NCBI GenBank assembly: GCA_945643635.1
Contig: CALZFC010000019.1
Location: 1,226,501 to 1,290,500 of the forward strand
DNA from: Allodiplogaster sudhausi
Lineage: Eukaryota; Nematoda; Chromadorea; Rhabditida; Diplogasteridae
Length of the DNA: 64,000 bases
Direction of reading: 5' to 3'
In this document: positions 49,360 to 61,421 of the stretch, piece by piece
Layout of the letters: every line of letters begins with the position of its first letter
Numbering within the stretch: the stretch's first letter is position 1
Notes under the pieces: model-generated
Seen by the model: the letters and a program-made list of their open reading frames with translations, nothing else
What the model was told of the DNA's origin: nothing
The model's database searches: none
Translations under genes and position numbers: made by a program

Positions 49360-52340
49360 ATATTTCAAAATTAAATTAAAAATAATGATGATGTCGTAAA
49401 CCAAAACCTATAATGATCTTTAAATTCATCTCATGAGCTTCTCAGTGCGTTATTTCGCACTCTTGCTAAGTTCTAAGACTGCCTCTAATCCTGGCGCAAC
49501 TACGCGAAGAGCTCTCTCATAACTTTCTGACTTGTCTCTACTCCATATTCCACCTCTCTCCCTTTTCTCTGCTTCTCTTTCTCCCTTTTTCTCTCCTCTC
49601 TCCCTTTTTCTTTCTTTGAACCCCCATTCTCAAAGTCCCTTTTCAATATGGCCTCCTTGAGATAGAGGCCCATTTCCATAATCTTTTTTTTTCAATGCTT
49701 TCAAGCACATGGCGGAGGCTTCTTGTTGCCCGTTTTAGAATTCTCCCTTCTTCTCCACTCCCCATGCTTCTTTCAGTCTGTGATAATCTCTCTGACCTTT
49801 TTTTTCTTTCTTTCTTTTCAATTTTCCTCGCCACCTCCATCTTCTTCTCCTCTCCTTTCTTTTCCTTTCTACTCCCCCTCAGTTGCTTCAGCTTTTGTTT
49901 GAACTTGTAGTATTTTGTATAACTCATGTCTTTTTTCAACTGTCCTCCACCACTTTCATCTTAAGTTCGAATCAAGTTATCTGTGTATCATTCTTATTTT
50001 TCCATAGCTACCGGCCGTTTCAGTGTTGTGAGTCACAGTCTGTTTACGTACAGAGGCTCGTCTTTCGATGAGACTCGTCTTTAATTGCGTATCATTTACT
50101 GCCTTTTGAGATTATATGTATACTGTGTTGTTGTATTTGCTACTCTATTTCTCTTTTCTCTTCATGTCTTTTTTGTTTCTCTCCCACACTCTTCTTCTCT
50201 AATTCTCTTATTTTCACTCTTTCCCCTCTGGCTACCCTGCGAATCCCCCATCGGATGCAGCCGATCCCAAGCGTAAGCAATTCCCTGAGCAGTAAATTCT
50301 GACCCGGGTCTCATGAAGGGGCGGGGGGGGGGGGACTAGAGGAAAAGAAGATAAATTGTTGGCCAACATGGCAGGCAGGCATTGTAGCGGCCAGAATCTC
50401 CCTTCATCCCTTCATCTTTCCTCTTTGCTCTCTCTTTCTCTGCGTCTCTAGCCGATCACCTTTATTCTACTTCATCTCGATCCCTCAGACGCCCTTTGTT
50501 ATCTTTTCTCTTGCCAGCCGATCGCTTTAGCTCTAAAGATATCACTGAAGGTTACTGATCTCGTCTGTGTTTGCATCCCTTTCATTCCTCTTCCATCCTC
50601 AGCCACTGTATTCTTGTATTTTTACGTGCTTTAAAACCAGCAAATTGCTCTCTCGGATTCTTGAGATCTAATTGGTTCGCCTTATTTAATGCGCTCGTGT
50701 AATAGCTGATCACGATTTTTTTTATATTTTCATTTCGGCATTTCCCTACATTTTCAGTTAGATATCCAACCACCTGGATCGTGTAAAAGAAAAAAAAGTT
50801 GAAATAGCCGCCTAATTGGCACGAGTTGTCGACTATACATGTATGTATGTACATATGTACATGCATAAGCATTATGCGCAACTGCAATATGTTATAGCTA
50901 TAAAATTCCTTGAAGTCTTACACATGTGATTTTAACAACTCTTTGTGATTTGAAGGAAATTGATTTATTATCCCTAAAACACTGCGATTTCATAAAAATT
51001 TAAATTTAACTTCTTGGGTCCAAGACTTCGATATATTCGAATGAGAATTGGTGCTGATAGAATTAATGCATTATGCATTTGCACGCGAAAGTAACAGTGA
51101 TAGTAATAGTTGAATTAAACTGTCACTCATACGCCACCTCATTTTTTTCTTTTCTTTCATTAGTTCATTTCGCGTTGATTTTCATCCGTTGTTTTCTAGC
51201 TGCACGAGTAATGCCTATGGACGTATGTTTGAATGTATATTCTGTTATCATCTTCTGCATATATTCTATGTATACTAAAAATGACGTCCAGGCTACGCAT
51301 TTATACGAAATTATTATGAACACGGAAGGAACAGAAAAGCACGTATATCTTCATTAATACAATTTGCTTTATTAAGAAAAACAAGAGATTCCAGGAGCGA
51401 TTACAGAAGATAAAAACGGCAGTAAACAGTAGCTATTACGACATCGTAAGGAGATATTCCTCTCTGTTTTGATATTGCGGGTCACGAGGCAATGAAACAT
51501 CATCGAAACAGCGTTCCGAATTACATCTCCCCGGGGCAAGTTGGAGAAGAGAGGAAAGCGCCTTGTGCCGAGTCTAATCTATCACTCCAACCCTCTGCTG
51601 ACAGGGGATCAACACGAAGAAAGAGAACGCCACAAACATGATAATCCACTCTTCCTTGTCCACTCTCAACACAATTCATCACTTTCTTCTAGTGCATTCG
51701 TATAATATTACAGACACCAAAAGCTGTTCTTCCCGTCTCCTCTTTCATCTCCGTCTTATCAAATCTTCTTCTTCAAAAAGTGGGTCAGAAGTTGTTTATG
51801 AGAGAAAAGATCAACAATGTTCATTAGTGAATGATTGCCGTTTCCTTCCTTCCTGCACTTTTAAGGAGAGTGTAACGGCTAATCTTTCACGCTCGCAGAT
51901 TAGGAAGAGATGTGTTATATACTATATAGAAGAAAGACCGCCCCCGCTACCTTTTCTACTGTTGTCTCTCAGCAAGATGACAACTGACATCCAGCTCGGG
52001 CTAGGGCTGTTCATCTGTACCGTAAACTGTTTATAAATGCTAACATTTATACCGTTTGCGTTGTAAATGTGTCTCTCGTTCCCATGATCACGCTCTTGAT
52101 CTGACATTTTTTTTCTCTGCTTTAGAGTTCTATTATTAAGACACTCCTGTAAACTAGTATGCATGAAGCGATGGGAAACGCTTCCCAGCTGTGTGTGTCT
52201 CTCTCTCCCTCTCTCGATATTACATCAATAACAATCTGAACTAAAGGTTGCTTCCGTCCTCTCTGGGTATGCAAGCCTTTTTTTCTCTCACAGTGGCAAA
52301 TGATTGTAGAATGGCGTAAAGCATCTCCCAGACTTTTCTG

Positions 52341-52375
<35 letters not shown>

Positions 52376-52814
52376 TTCTCACTCTTTTTTTGTCTGTCTT
52401 CAAGCACCCTGTTCATCTTTTTTGGTGGTAATTCATGTGTACACAATTTAAGGCAAAGAGGCTCGATTCGCTACAAAAACAGTAGTGTGAGAAGTGGCGA
52501 AGGTTCTAATTACGGGTTTTTCTCAACGAAAGTGCATTTCCGAGTTTCCAAGGGAAAAAAGAAAACATGCGTGAAGAATTTCGTCGACGCGTGAACTTAG
52601 CGTGCGAAAGAAGAAATAGAAGAAAAGAAAAGAGAGAAATGGCGTCAGCGGCAATGTGAAAGAGAGCGAAATGTTTATGAAAAGGTTGTAAATTATTCTG
52701 CACAAATAGCTGTGTGCACTTTGGGTATTCCTTTCAAACTTTGCTAAATAATGCGCTGGAATTATTCATAGCATAGTGCATAATGAGTTTCTTCTCTCTA
52801 TCTCCCTGTCTCCT

Positions 52815-52856
<42 letters not shown>

Positions 52857-54602
52857 CCTTTCTCTCCCTCTCTCTCTCGTTGACGTTTTCTCCTCCTTCT
52901 CCTGTGCACGTCTATCCACCTGCGGATTCTTGCAAAGCGTCGTTCTACTGGCTCTTTGTGCGGCATATGCCTTTACGTGCAAACTCGGCCGGACACGTGG
53001 TGTCACCTGCCCATTTCTTCTTACCTCGACCCCCCTCCTTTCCCATTTCTCTCTTCTCCCTGGATCTTCTCTTTCCACTCTCACGAAGGGATTGTGAGGA
53101 CGTTCAGGAAGTGCCAGTTCGATTGGATACTCTTTCAACAACAGACAGATCATCTTTCACTTCCTTTTTTTCATTTTTACTCTTTTTATGCAATTCATCT
53201 ATCAATTTGAGCGGTCTTCTGCTTTATTTATGATTACGAAGTCATATGCGTACGTGAAGAAATTTATTTTTATTACTTTTCATTTCTTGTCCTATAAATG
53301 TTCATTATCCACATCTTTATACGGTTGAATGAAAAGGGCGTACTCGAGAAAGAAAAATTGAAGAGAGTGCGAATCGTCGTCATCTTCTTCCTTTTCTACA
53401 ACGAAATCGTCATCGTCGTTCACCGTCCACTCTCGTTTTCTGAATCTCACATTACTTTACATTACTTTATAGTGTGCTCGGAGATTGCGAATCTTCTCTC
53501 AGCGCTGGTGGAAAAGGGCTTGCAGAGATTTGTCTGCTGAAAAGCATGCTCAATGAGACAAGGAAGAAGCGGGGGAATTTTTTTCCCTCTTTCTCTCTCT
53601 CTATCTCTCTTTCTCTCTCTCTTTCTCTCTGCCTCTCTCACTTCCTCATTTTCATTCCCTCTCGCTCCCTCGCTACTTTCGTTTTTGCTGTACCTCTCTC
53701 CCTCGCATGTTCACCTCTCACCATTTTCACAGACTGTCCGTGCAATTAGGCAAACGCGGTGTCATCCTCTCTGTTATCTGAAAAGAACTCCTCAAATGTC
53801 CCCAAGCGTCTTTCTCTGATTCGAAAAAGACATCCTGCCTCCTTTAGTCATTCATCGTTCTTGTCCACCTCCTGCAGAGAGAGAGAGAGAGAGAGAATGA
53901 AATTTAACGAAATAGAGAGGGAGAGGGAGCAAGAGAAAGGAGAAAATGAGAGAGAGAGAGAAATAAAGTAAGAGAGAAGAGAAGACACTTCCTCTTTTTT
54001 TTGCCGTGGACGCTCCCTCGGGAGATGTCCAGGGTGTTCGCACAGCTCCTTCAGCTACTCAGCCGTTTCCACGTTCGCACTAGCCAGACTGAGAGAGCGA
54101 CTGGTTAAAAGACTGCATGAAGTAAGAGAGTCAGGCAGTTAGATGAGCTTGCCAGATAGTGTACTTATGCCTTTTTTCTTTGCTACTCTGACATAATGGT
54201 TATCTCTCGTGTCATTTTCGGCCAGTCTTCGACACAAAGTCGTTTCGTTATTTATCAGAAATCCCTCGCTGGACCATAAATATATGTACATACATATGTA
54301 CATACATGCATTTGTCTGTTGTTCATACTAGTCGCCCCTTGGTACCCTTCCCCCTTGTCTTGGCTTCCCCCTCCCTGCCCCTCCTCCTCATCTCCCCTTC
54401 CTCGTCCCTGCCTTGTTTCATCCATCTCGCCCCTTCCCTTCCATGCTCGAAACTGTCATGAATGCTTCATTCTGAACTCCTCCCACCCTTCCAATTTGTA
54501 TGTAGCATTCTGCCATCATCTGCCACCTCATTTTCATTCAACTTCCGCCCTCTTTCTTCTCTCTGTCTCTCGTTCTCTCTTTCCCTCTCTCGCTCTCGCT
54601 CG

Positions 54603-54643
<41 letters not shown>

Positions 54644-54920
54644 GCGATCTCTGTCATTACCTTCGAGGGCCTCTGTAATGATGTCCTTCAGCTCTACTGT
54701 TCTGGAAGCACCGACTTAAAGTATTCAAAACAGCCAAATAAAAATAGGCAGTTATGGGAGATCCTTTCTTCCCGACACCAACGGTTTCTCCCACCAACAG
54801 TTCCGTTTTATTTATACCACGATGAGTCATTTTAAATAAGCAGATGATGTTAGTTATTTTGTGTTAACATCTGTCATGTTTTCTTAAAAAAAATCACAGC
54901 TGTTCTACTTATGGTTAAGT

Positions 54921-55024
54921 CATGCAATTTGAATAAACAAAAATCGACATTCAACATTCTTTTGTATATAACCAAATATACAAAAGAATGTAGAATGTCG
55001 ATTTTTGTTTATTCAAATTGTATG
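54921..55024. repeat. 49-bp stem, 6-base loop hairpin
   Basis: Arms 54921-54969 and 54976-55024 are reverse complements with only two mismatches over 49 bp; the loop is AACCAA. Outer arm starts CATGCAATTTGAATAAAC. The stem is too long and too perfect for a typical miRNA precursor and fits a recent palindromic insertion or small MITE. Confidence 0.85.
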
Positions 55025-56260
55025 ACAAACATACTTATTTGTGTTTCAATTGTATTCTTTATGTGCTACAGCATCGATACAAGAATGTACATACATATAT
55101 GTAAATGCACCCAACCGTATCTTACAAATCGCATTTTGAGGAGATTTGTCATTGAATCTCATCAAATACTTCTTCTTCACAATTCGCGTAGTTCTATGTA
55201 TGCAATTCTTGAAATATTAAGAAATGTTCATACCAAATATTCAGGGCCGAAGCGCGTGAAATTGTGCTGGTGTCTTCTAATTTTGCCAGCAATGCATCAA
55301 CGTATTTCAAGGAAGAATGAATGAAAAGTCAACGCAGGACGCATTGTGACAGAGGAAGAAAGTGATGGGCGAGCATTAAGAGAATTCCACTTTCTGCCCT
55401 CCTCGTCCTCTTCAACAACTGTTCTCCTGTTCTTCTCTCTTCTGCTTAGAGTGCAACGAACGAAGGAGAAACTGCAAAAGAAGAGGTCAGAAAACATCGC
55501 TATCTCTTATTTTTATACATCTTTTCAGACTATTTCAAAGGCATTCTCTAGTTTCTCAATCTCTATCGCTTTATCCTGTTTTGTCACGAAAAGAAACAAA
55601 TCGGAATCACACGAGCAAACAAAGTTTTACATTCATTCTGAGAAAAATAAGATCAAACGAAAACAACGAGTGCTAAAATGGGTATTCATCTTTCACTGGT
55701 CTTTCTCTTTCTCAGGCAAGAACAAAATGCAGACTTGAATATTATGTTTTGAATTTTTTTTTAATACACTATTACACATTTTTCGGTTTTATGGCATGGC
55801 GGAACTGGAATTCAAAATTGACAATAACATGACACAGTAGTTTTCTGGAATTTGATATGGTCATCCATCATTATGAGTGATGTAGGAATTCTGCTCTGTT
55901 TTGACTCGGCGCAATATGATATTTCGAAGTCATGATTTATATAGAAATTTGATGTTTATATAATCCTCTTAATATGCCTTGTATGGAGGGGGGCAGAAAA
56001 CACAAGTATCGTATCTGCCATGAGATAAGAGAGGGGAGGGATGGAACAACACTCCGTCGTCATCTAGAACGCAAGAGCATGATGCGATTAAGACGAGAGG
56101 AGAAAGCGGATCTGGTTGATAAGCACAGAGTTATTGAGATGATTCATGGCGTTTCCTTTCTGATTGCTCGTCTCTTCTCTCTATTATCATCTTCTGATTG
56201 GGCGGAGATTGTCCCTCTTTGTGAGTCTCTTCAGGATGAGCTTCTTGCAGAGTCCCTGAA

Positions 56261-56500
56261 ATGGAGTGTCCGAATGACGCGGTTCTCTTCGACCCGCGTG
56301 ACAATGCAACCCAGCAGCTGCTCGACCGCCTCCATCTCTTTCAGCAGTCAGTCCTCTCTCTCTTTTTTAGCACCTTTGTTTTAAAGAGGTTTATTAAGAG
56401 TATTTTAAATCTTGTTTCAGAAACTTTCTTCCTCTTCTGTTCTCTCTCTCCATCAATCTCACTCTCTTTCTCTCTCCCACTCTCTCTCTCTCCATCTCTC

Positions 56501-56532
<32 letters not shown>

Positions 56533-57959
56533 CAGATTGTATGCCCCTGTACACGGAGTGGTGTGCATCGTGCTGTGTGTGTTCGGCCTGCTGACGAATG
56601 CAGTTCACATCGCGGTGCTCTCTCGGCCGGCGATGCGAGCCTCGGCCGTGAATTGTCTCCTTACGGCGGTCAGTCCATTCCATTCTAGTGAGTTATGCCA
56701 TTCTACCGTAGTCTCCTGTGACAAGGCAATCACGTAATCTTCTAAGACGCTGACAAACGCTGAATTGCCAGAGATCTCTCACGACCATTTTTTGTGTGTA
56801 GGTTGCCGTCTGCGACGTGGGCACAATGGCCAGCTACCTCATCTACATTCTCCACTTTGTCATTCGGCGTCGGCACACTTGGTTAGATTGTCACACCAGA
56901 ATGGACTGGGTGCAGAGAGATCACAGACATTAGATATGCAGAGAAAGAAGAAGCAGAGGAGAAATGGTCTGAATTAAAAGAACATCCGCGAGCGTGTTAT
57001 GTGTCGAGATTGCATCAATCTCTCTCTCTCTCTCTCTGTTTTCCTTACTCGTCTTCTCCTCTCTCTCTCTCTCTCTTCCATTCTCTCTCTCCCTCTCCTG
57101 CCCTCTACTCTTCCTGCTTTCTCTGAAACAGAAGAGCGAGCTTTGTCTCACCAAACCACCTTGTTACGCGGCCTTCTTCATCAGTCCGCTTGCCATAAAA
57201 CGACGCGCTCTTTTTCTTTTCTCCTCGGCGCCGAGCCCTTTGCCTAAGGCGGATTAAAGTAGATTAAAGGGGGATAAAGCATAAAATGTGTCGGCCATGC
57301 TCCGCGTGGAAGTGCCTGCCCGGCCAGGGGTGCCTTCGAATTCTCGCAACTTCTACCACAACGCGAATAAATCAGTCTGGAAAGAATTTTTTCCTGGACG
57401 ACAAACCGCCCTCGGGACATTTTAGACATTTTTTATGAACCAACAGCCGCAATATCTTCTCCTCAAAAGATGACGCCGTTAGTGATGAATTCGATGAGAA
57501 CTCCTTCATCCGCCCAGCTTATGAAGAGTCGAAGAATACATAAATCACGCAGTGTTGGCGGTTGAGGGAGACAGTGAGATCTTTATTACATTTGCAAGAT
57601 ATGAGTTGTGGAAAAGATTCATAAAGGGATTATTGCAAACAAAACCAGATAGAAATCACGAACTTCTAATCTTTCATTGTGAATGGAAGTAGCAAAATCC
57701 AACTGTCATTTAAAGATCAATAAATATGTACACAAATGGCCCATTCGAGAGTGCTGACTAGCGGAGCTTCGCTTCTAGCTTTTTTTGCCTAAATATTTCT
57801 GTCGCAGTTGTGTTTGACGATGCAAAAGGGAAGAGGAATCCCATGGGAGGCAGCTGGACTATTTATCAATCTGCCCGCATCTGCAAAGAGAGAACGGCAT
57901 GGGTATCTTCCTCGAACTGATACAGGAGAAATGGGAAGTGGAGGGATCAAAGAGAGATT

Positions 57960-58000
<41 letters not shown>

Positions 58001-60269
58001 CACGCGAGTGCGAAAGAGACCGAGCGAGAGATAAAGAGATCGACAGAGAGAGAGAGAGAGAGACGAATGGTAGGTGCAGAACAAACGATAGCAAGAGTGG
58101 AAGAGGAAGAATCGCCAGGGAGCATGTGACAGCGAGATGGCCTCTGACGTATTTTCCTGATATCTTCTCCGATTATCGTGCTTTTGAGTCTTAGGTTCTT
58201 TATGCTGGATAGGAAAATGCTGGATTCGGGTGACGTGGTAAGACAGATATAAAATTCAATGTCATTAGCGAAATTGATAGATTTGTAGCTCAAGAGTATA
58301 TTTAAAAAAAAACACTGGAAACGAAGAAAGAAAGATTAGAAGGTCATCATCAGTTGACAGAGACGAATTCTTCAGAGTCTATATACTATTTCAAAGCAAT
58401 TCTATCATGATTGCAGTTCGCCGACATACACGCACGGCTGGATGCAATTCCTGCTGTGGCACGTCGTCCTGTCCATCACCCTCCACACAACGTCCCTCTG
58501 GCTCGCGGTAGCCATGGCCTTCATTCGAAGGATGACTCTCAGGGTCGCGCGGCTCAACAGGTGCCACAGCATCAACATTACTTCTCCTTTGCTTGAAAGA
58601 TCATCTCCTGCACTCTTTAATAAAATATTAATGATATAAGCGAAAGTTGGATTGCAGTCGCTGGCAGCGGCCGGAGTTCGCTTGGAAGATCTGTCTGCTT
58701 GTCTACGCCGCAGTCTTCATCGCCTGTGCACCCAACACTTTCGTCCACGACATTGCCGAGTCAGACAGAGCAAAGACAATACAAAACAAAGACAATTCAT
58801 GGATGCATTTTATTTATGAAATATTTCTTTCTTTATATTTTTTTCTCTCTTTCAATGTCATAATATTGATTGTTAAAGATATGGCCATGAGATGTGGCAT
58901 CCCGCACCACAATGCGTCGGTCTCTACCCGGCGAATTACACGGAGAGAATATACACGTTTCACGTCAGTCCGAGTTTTCAAGCTTTAGATTTATTAGATT
59001 TTCTCTCAATTAATACTCTTAATCGAATGCCCTATTTGAGGTGTCAAAGTTTGCGACTGCGAACAACTGTCGCTTTTTCAAGCTGAATATTTGGATGATC
59101 GGTATTCTATTTAAGGTTTGTATCACCAATTTCTTATCATGTTTTCCAATACACGCCTTGTTTACGCCTCTGAATTTCCTCTTTTAATGTTCAGGTGATA
59201 CCTTGCATTCTCCTGTTTGTGCTGTCACTTGGCCTAATGCAAAGGTTACGCGAAGCAGAAACAAAAAGAAGAAAGCTCACGAACGCCTCGTCAAATGCTC
59301 ATTCCATCAGCAAAAAGTATGTTCATACAGTTCATCATTTTAAAAACGTATGCAACTCGACGCACAATGTTGTCAAAATCAACTCGATATCTTTCAGAGC
59401 GAAAACCGATCGAACAACAGCGATGTTGATAGTTATCTTGGTTGTTTTCCTAATCACAGAGCTGCCTCAAGGAATCATATCAATTCTCTGCGCCATTTAC
59501 ACGGCTGATGTCCACAAGTTCGTAGACGATTTTCGAATTAATTTTCCCAAATGTCCTTATGAATTTATGGCTCACGTGCTGCAAGCACGAGAAAAGTATA
59601 AAAAAATTTCTTTTTGCAGATATTTATATTTCTATCTTGGCGATATCCTTGATCTGCTATCATTGCTCAACTCTTCGGTCAATTTTGTTCTCTACTGCGT
59701 GATGAGCTCTCGGTACCGGAAGACCTTCTGGACCGTGGTGCTTCCTGCGAATGCTTACAAGTCAGTCAGAAGAGTTATTCTCGCTTGCCTTTCGAATGTC
59801 ATGTACATCCATGCATATGTATGTCCAAGGCTCCTGTATTGACATTGTCCATATATCATCTCCTTTAAGATATTTTGCTGCCCGCGCAACAACAACGGCC
59901 ATCTCAAACCATTCGCGGATACCGAGCTTTAAGAATAACAAGTAAGTTGTTTATCCTGCAAACTGTTAGACGTAAGGAAGTAAATATTCACCTTAAAGAA
60001 ATATTCTCGTGGAATCTCATAATGATCTTGTTTGATAATTGAGCCGTCGATGCCTAAGTCGAGATGAGTCATACGCTCCTCTGGGCACTGCGTCTCACAT
60101 CCCGATGAACACGCTGTGCACCCTGGCCGAGTCTCCTCCGAGTGGCTGTGAACTCCTCGTCCCGAAGGAAGTCAAGAGGGTCTCCATCACCCCTCCGCCC
60201 GCTCCTTCCATCGCAATCATCGCCACTGGTCCCGACGGGAAAGGCATTTCGCTCAACGGGGTACAGTAA
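56261..60269 (+). CDS. FMRFamide/myosuppressin-type neuropeptide GPCR
   Basis: Twelve exons, all in phase, give 456 aa: 56261-56346, 56536-56668, 56802-56881, 58417-58560, 58658-58759, 58879-58963, 59041-59115, 59195-59316, 59398-59517, 59620-59760, 59870-59941, 60059-60269. The extracellular N-terminus has a DNAT glycosylation site. TM1 contains VFGLLTNAVHIAVLSR. TM3 contains TLHTTSLWLAVAMAFIRR. TM5 and loop contain VIPCILLFVLSLGLM and EAETKRRKL. TM6 contains TTAMLIVILVVFLITELPQG and TM7 contains LLSLLNSSVNFVLYCVMSS. The TM5-TM7 pattern (IPC, TELPQG, NSSVNFVLYC) is characteristic of the FMRFamide and myosuppressin receptor branch of rhodopsin-like GPCRs. It has a Ser/Thr/Pro-rich tail. Exact ligand unknown. 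Most introns are phase 2; intron 3 (1.5 kb) carries the large repeats. Confidence 0.92.
56430..56533 (+). repeat. CT microsatellite forming the acceptor tract of GPCR exon 2
   Basis: An impure CT repeat runs directly into TCCAG|A at 56535, so it serves as the polypyrimidine tract. Confidence 0.8.
57958..58070 (+). repeat. GA microsatellite in GPCR intron 3
   Basis: (GA)n blocks at about 57966-57996 and 58043-58062. A CT block is present in the same intron at about 57020-57105. Confidence 0.8.
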
Positions 60270-61421
60270 CCTCGATCACTTATAAGAAACTAAATACTCT
60301 AGGTTTTTTAACTAGTCCTTTTGATCCAGACAGCTTTCCTCGATAATGCACAATAATTCCACAACTGTGATGATAACTAAACAGAGCACGAGTTTGCCGG
60401 CTACACAGAAAGCATGAAGAGATTACAGTGAACGAATGGATAGTTTTCAGAAAATAAGATGCATGGTTAATTTCAGGAATATTTCCTCTGAAGTGTCTTC
60501 TCCCAATGCATCCTCTTCTCTCCTCTCGTGCTCGTCTAAGAGAAAGAGAAAGAGAACCCTGGCATGCCTAGCAGTCCCTCCCTAGCTGCTTCCCTTGTGT
60601 GTACTTACGACGTCTTAATGATTGATACTCATCCTTTTATTTTCGTCTCAAGGTTTTACCCGTCATATTAGTTTGCATATGCTGCCTGCGTACAAATATA
60701 TTATTTTATTTTGAATTTCAATTGCATGCTTAAGGTTAAGCTATGCGGAGAGTCACTGTTTCAACGAGTCCATAAATTTCGCAGAGTATTTGCGAAACCG
60801 CGTGTTCACTTGATAATCAAGAAATCAAATTGAAAATATTTTTTTCGTTTAATAGTAAAACTCACCGAATTTTATAACTGCATGCCGATTACCATTTAGT
60901 TAAATATGCACGAATTGTAAAATTAGTTGTCCGAGATTATATTGATCTTACTCGATTTTGTCTACTTTTCAATCCTTCCAAATAGAGATTCTTAATCTGT
61001 AGCATCTTGTAAAGATGCTTGCACAGTTCATGTCATTCAAAGGCCTTCTTTGATTTCTACGTGTATTCTGCCACGGAATAAGTAGATAGGAAAACGAACG
61101 GTGCCATTTTTGCTTGTTGCTATTTGTAATCATAATACAATGACGTGTGAAACTACTGTTTTGAAGCCAATAAAGGTTTGCACTTACCATTTTGTTTCCA
61201 GTACAATCGCCATTCTAGCAACTTTATTGAATCGAAAAATTATTTTGGACCAACAATATCAACAAGCACATCCCTAACAACCCTCCAAGCAGAAGATTTA
61301 GACATATTTGATATATAAAACTCGCATGCAAATGTACATTTGTACAGTCAATACATAACAGAGCTACAGAGCTCACATCAAAGTCTAGCTTATTCTAATG
61401 TCATCCACACCGCGACTGCGT
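60270..61421. other. Intergenic between convergent GPCR and chitinase genes
   Basis: AT-rich with no coding signal that I can support. It should contain both genes' 3' ends because they are transcribed toward each other. Confidence 0.5.

Larger units (their letters stand above)
42707..56260. other. 13.5-kb gene-poor, repeat-rich interval
   Basis: No conserved coding block found on either strand. It is filled with CT/GA microsatellites (for example about 43818-43925, 45066-45104, 46080-46190, 48180-48300, 52815-52880, 53585-53640, 54570-54645). There are (TTTCTC)n hexamers (about 45290-45350), poly-C or poly-G runs (about 44067, 46266, 46332, 47736, 50322) and TACATA/ATGTAC palindromic runs (about 44447-44472, 50838-50862, 54284-54306, 55087-55100). 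The many Leu/Ser-rich open frames are repeat translations. It may hold distal regulatory sequence or 5' exons of the GPCR, which I cannot see. Confidence 0.55.

Noticed and set aside
54921..55024. microRNA precursor
   Set aside because: The stem is almost perfectly paired for 49 bp with a 6-base loop, unlike usual miRNA hairpins with bulges; a palindromic insertion is more likely.
60969..61190. 73-codon minus-strand frame
   Set aside because: No splice context, start or recognisable pattern; AT-rich spacer.
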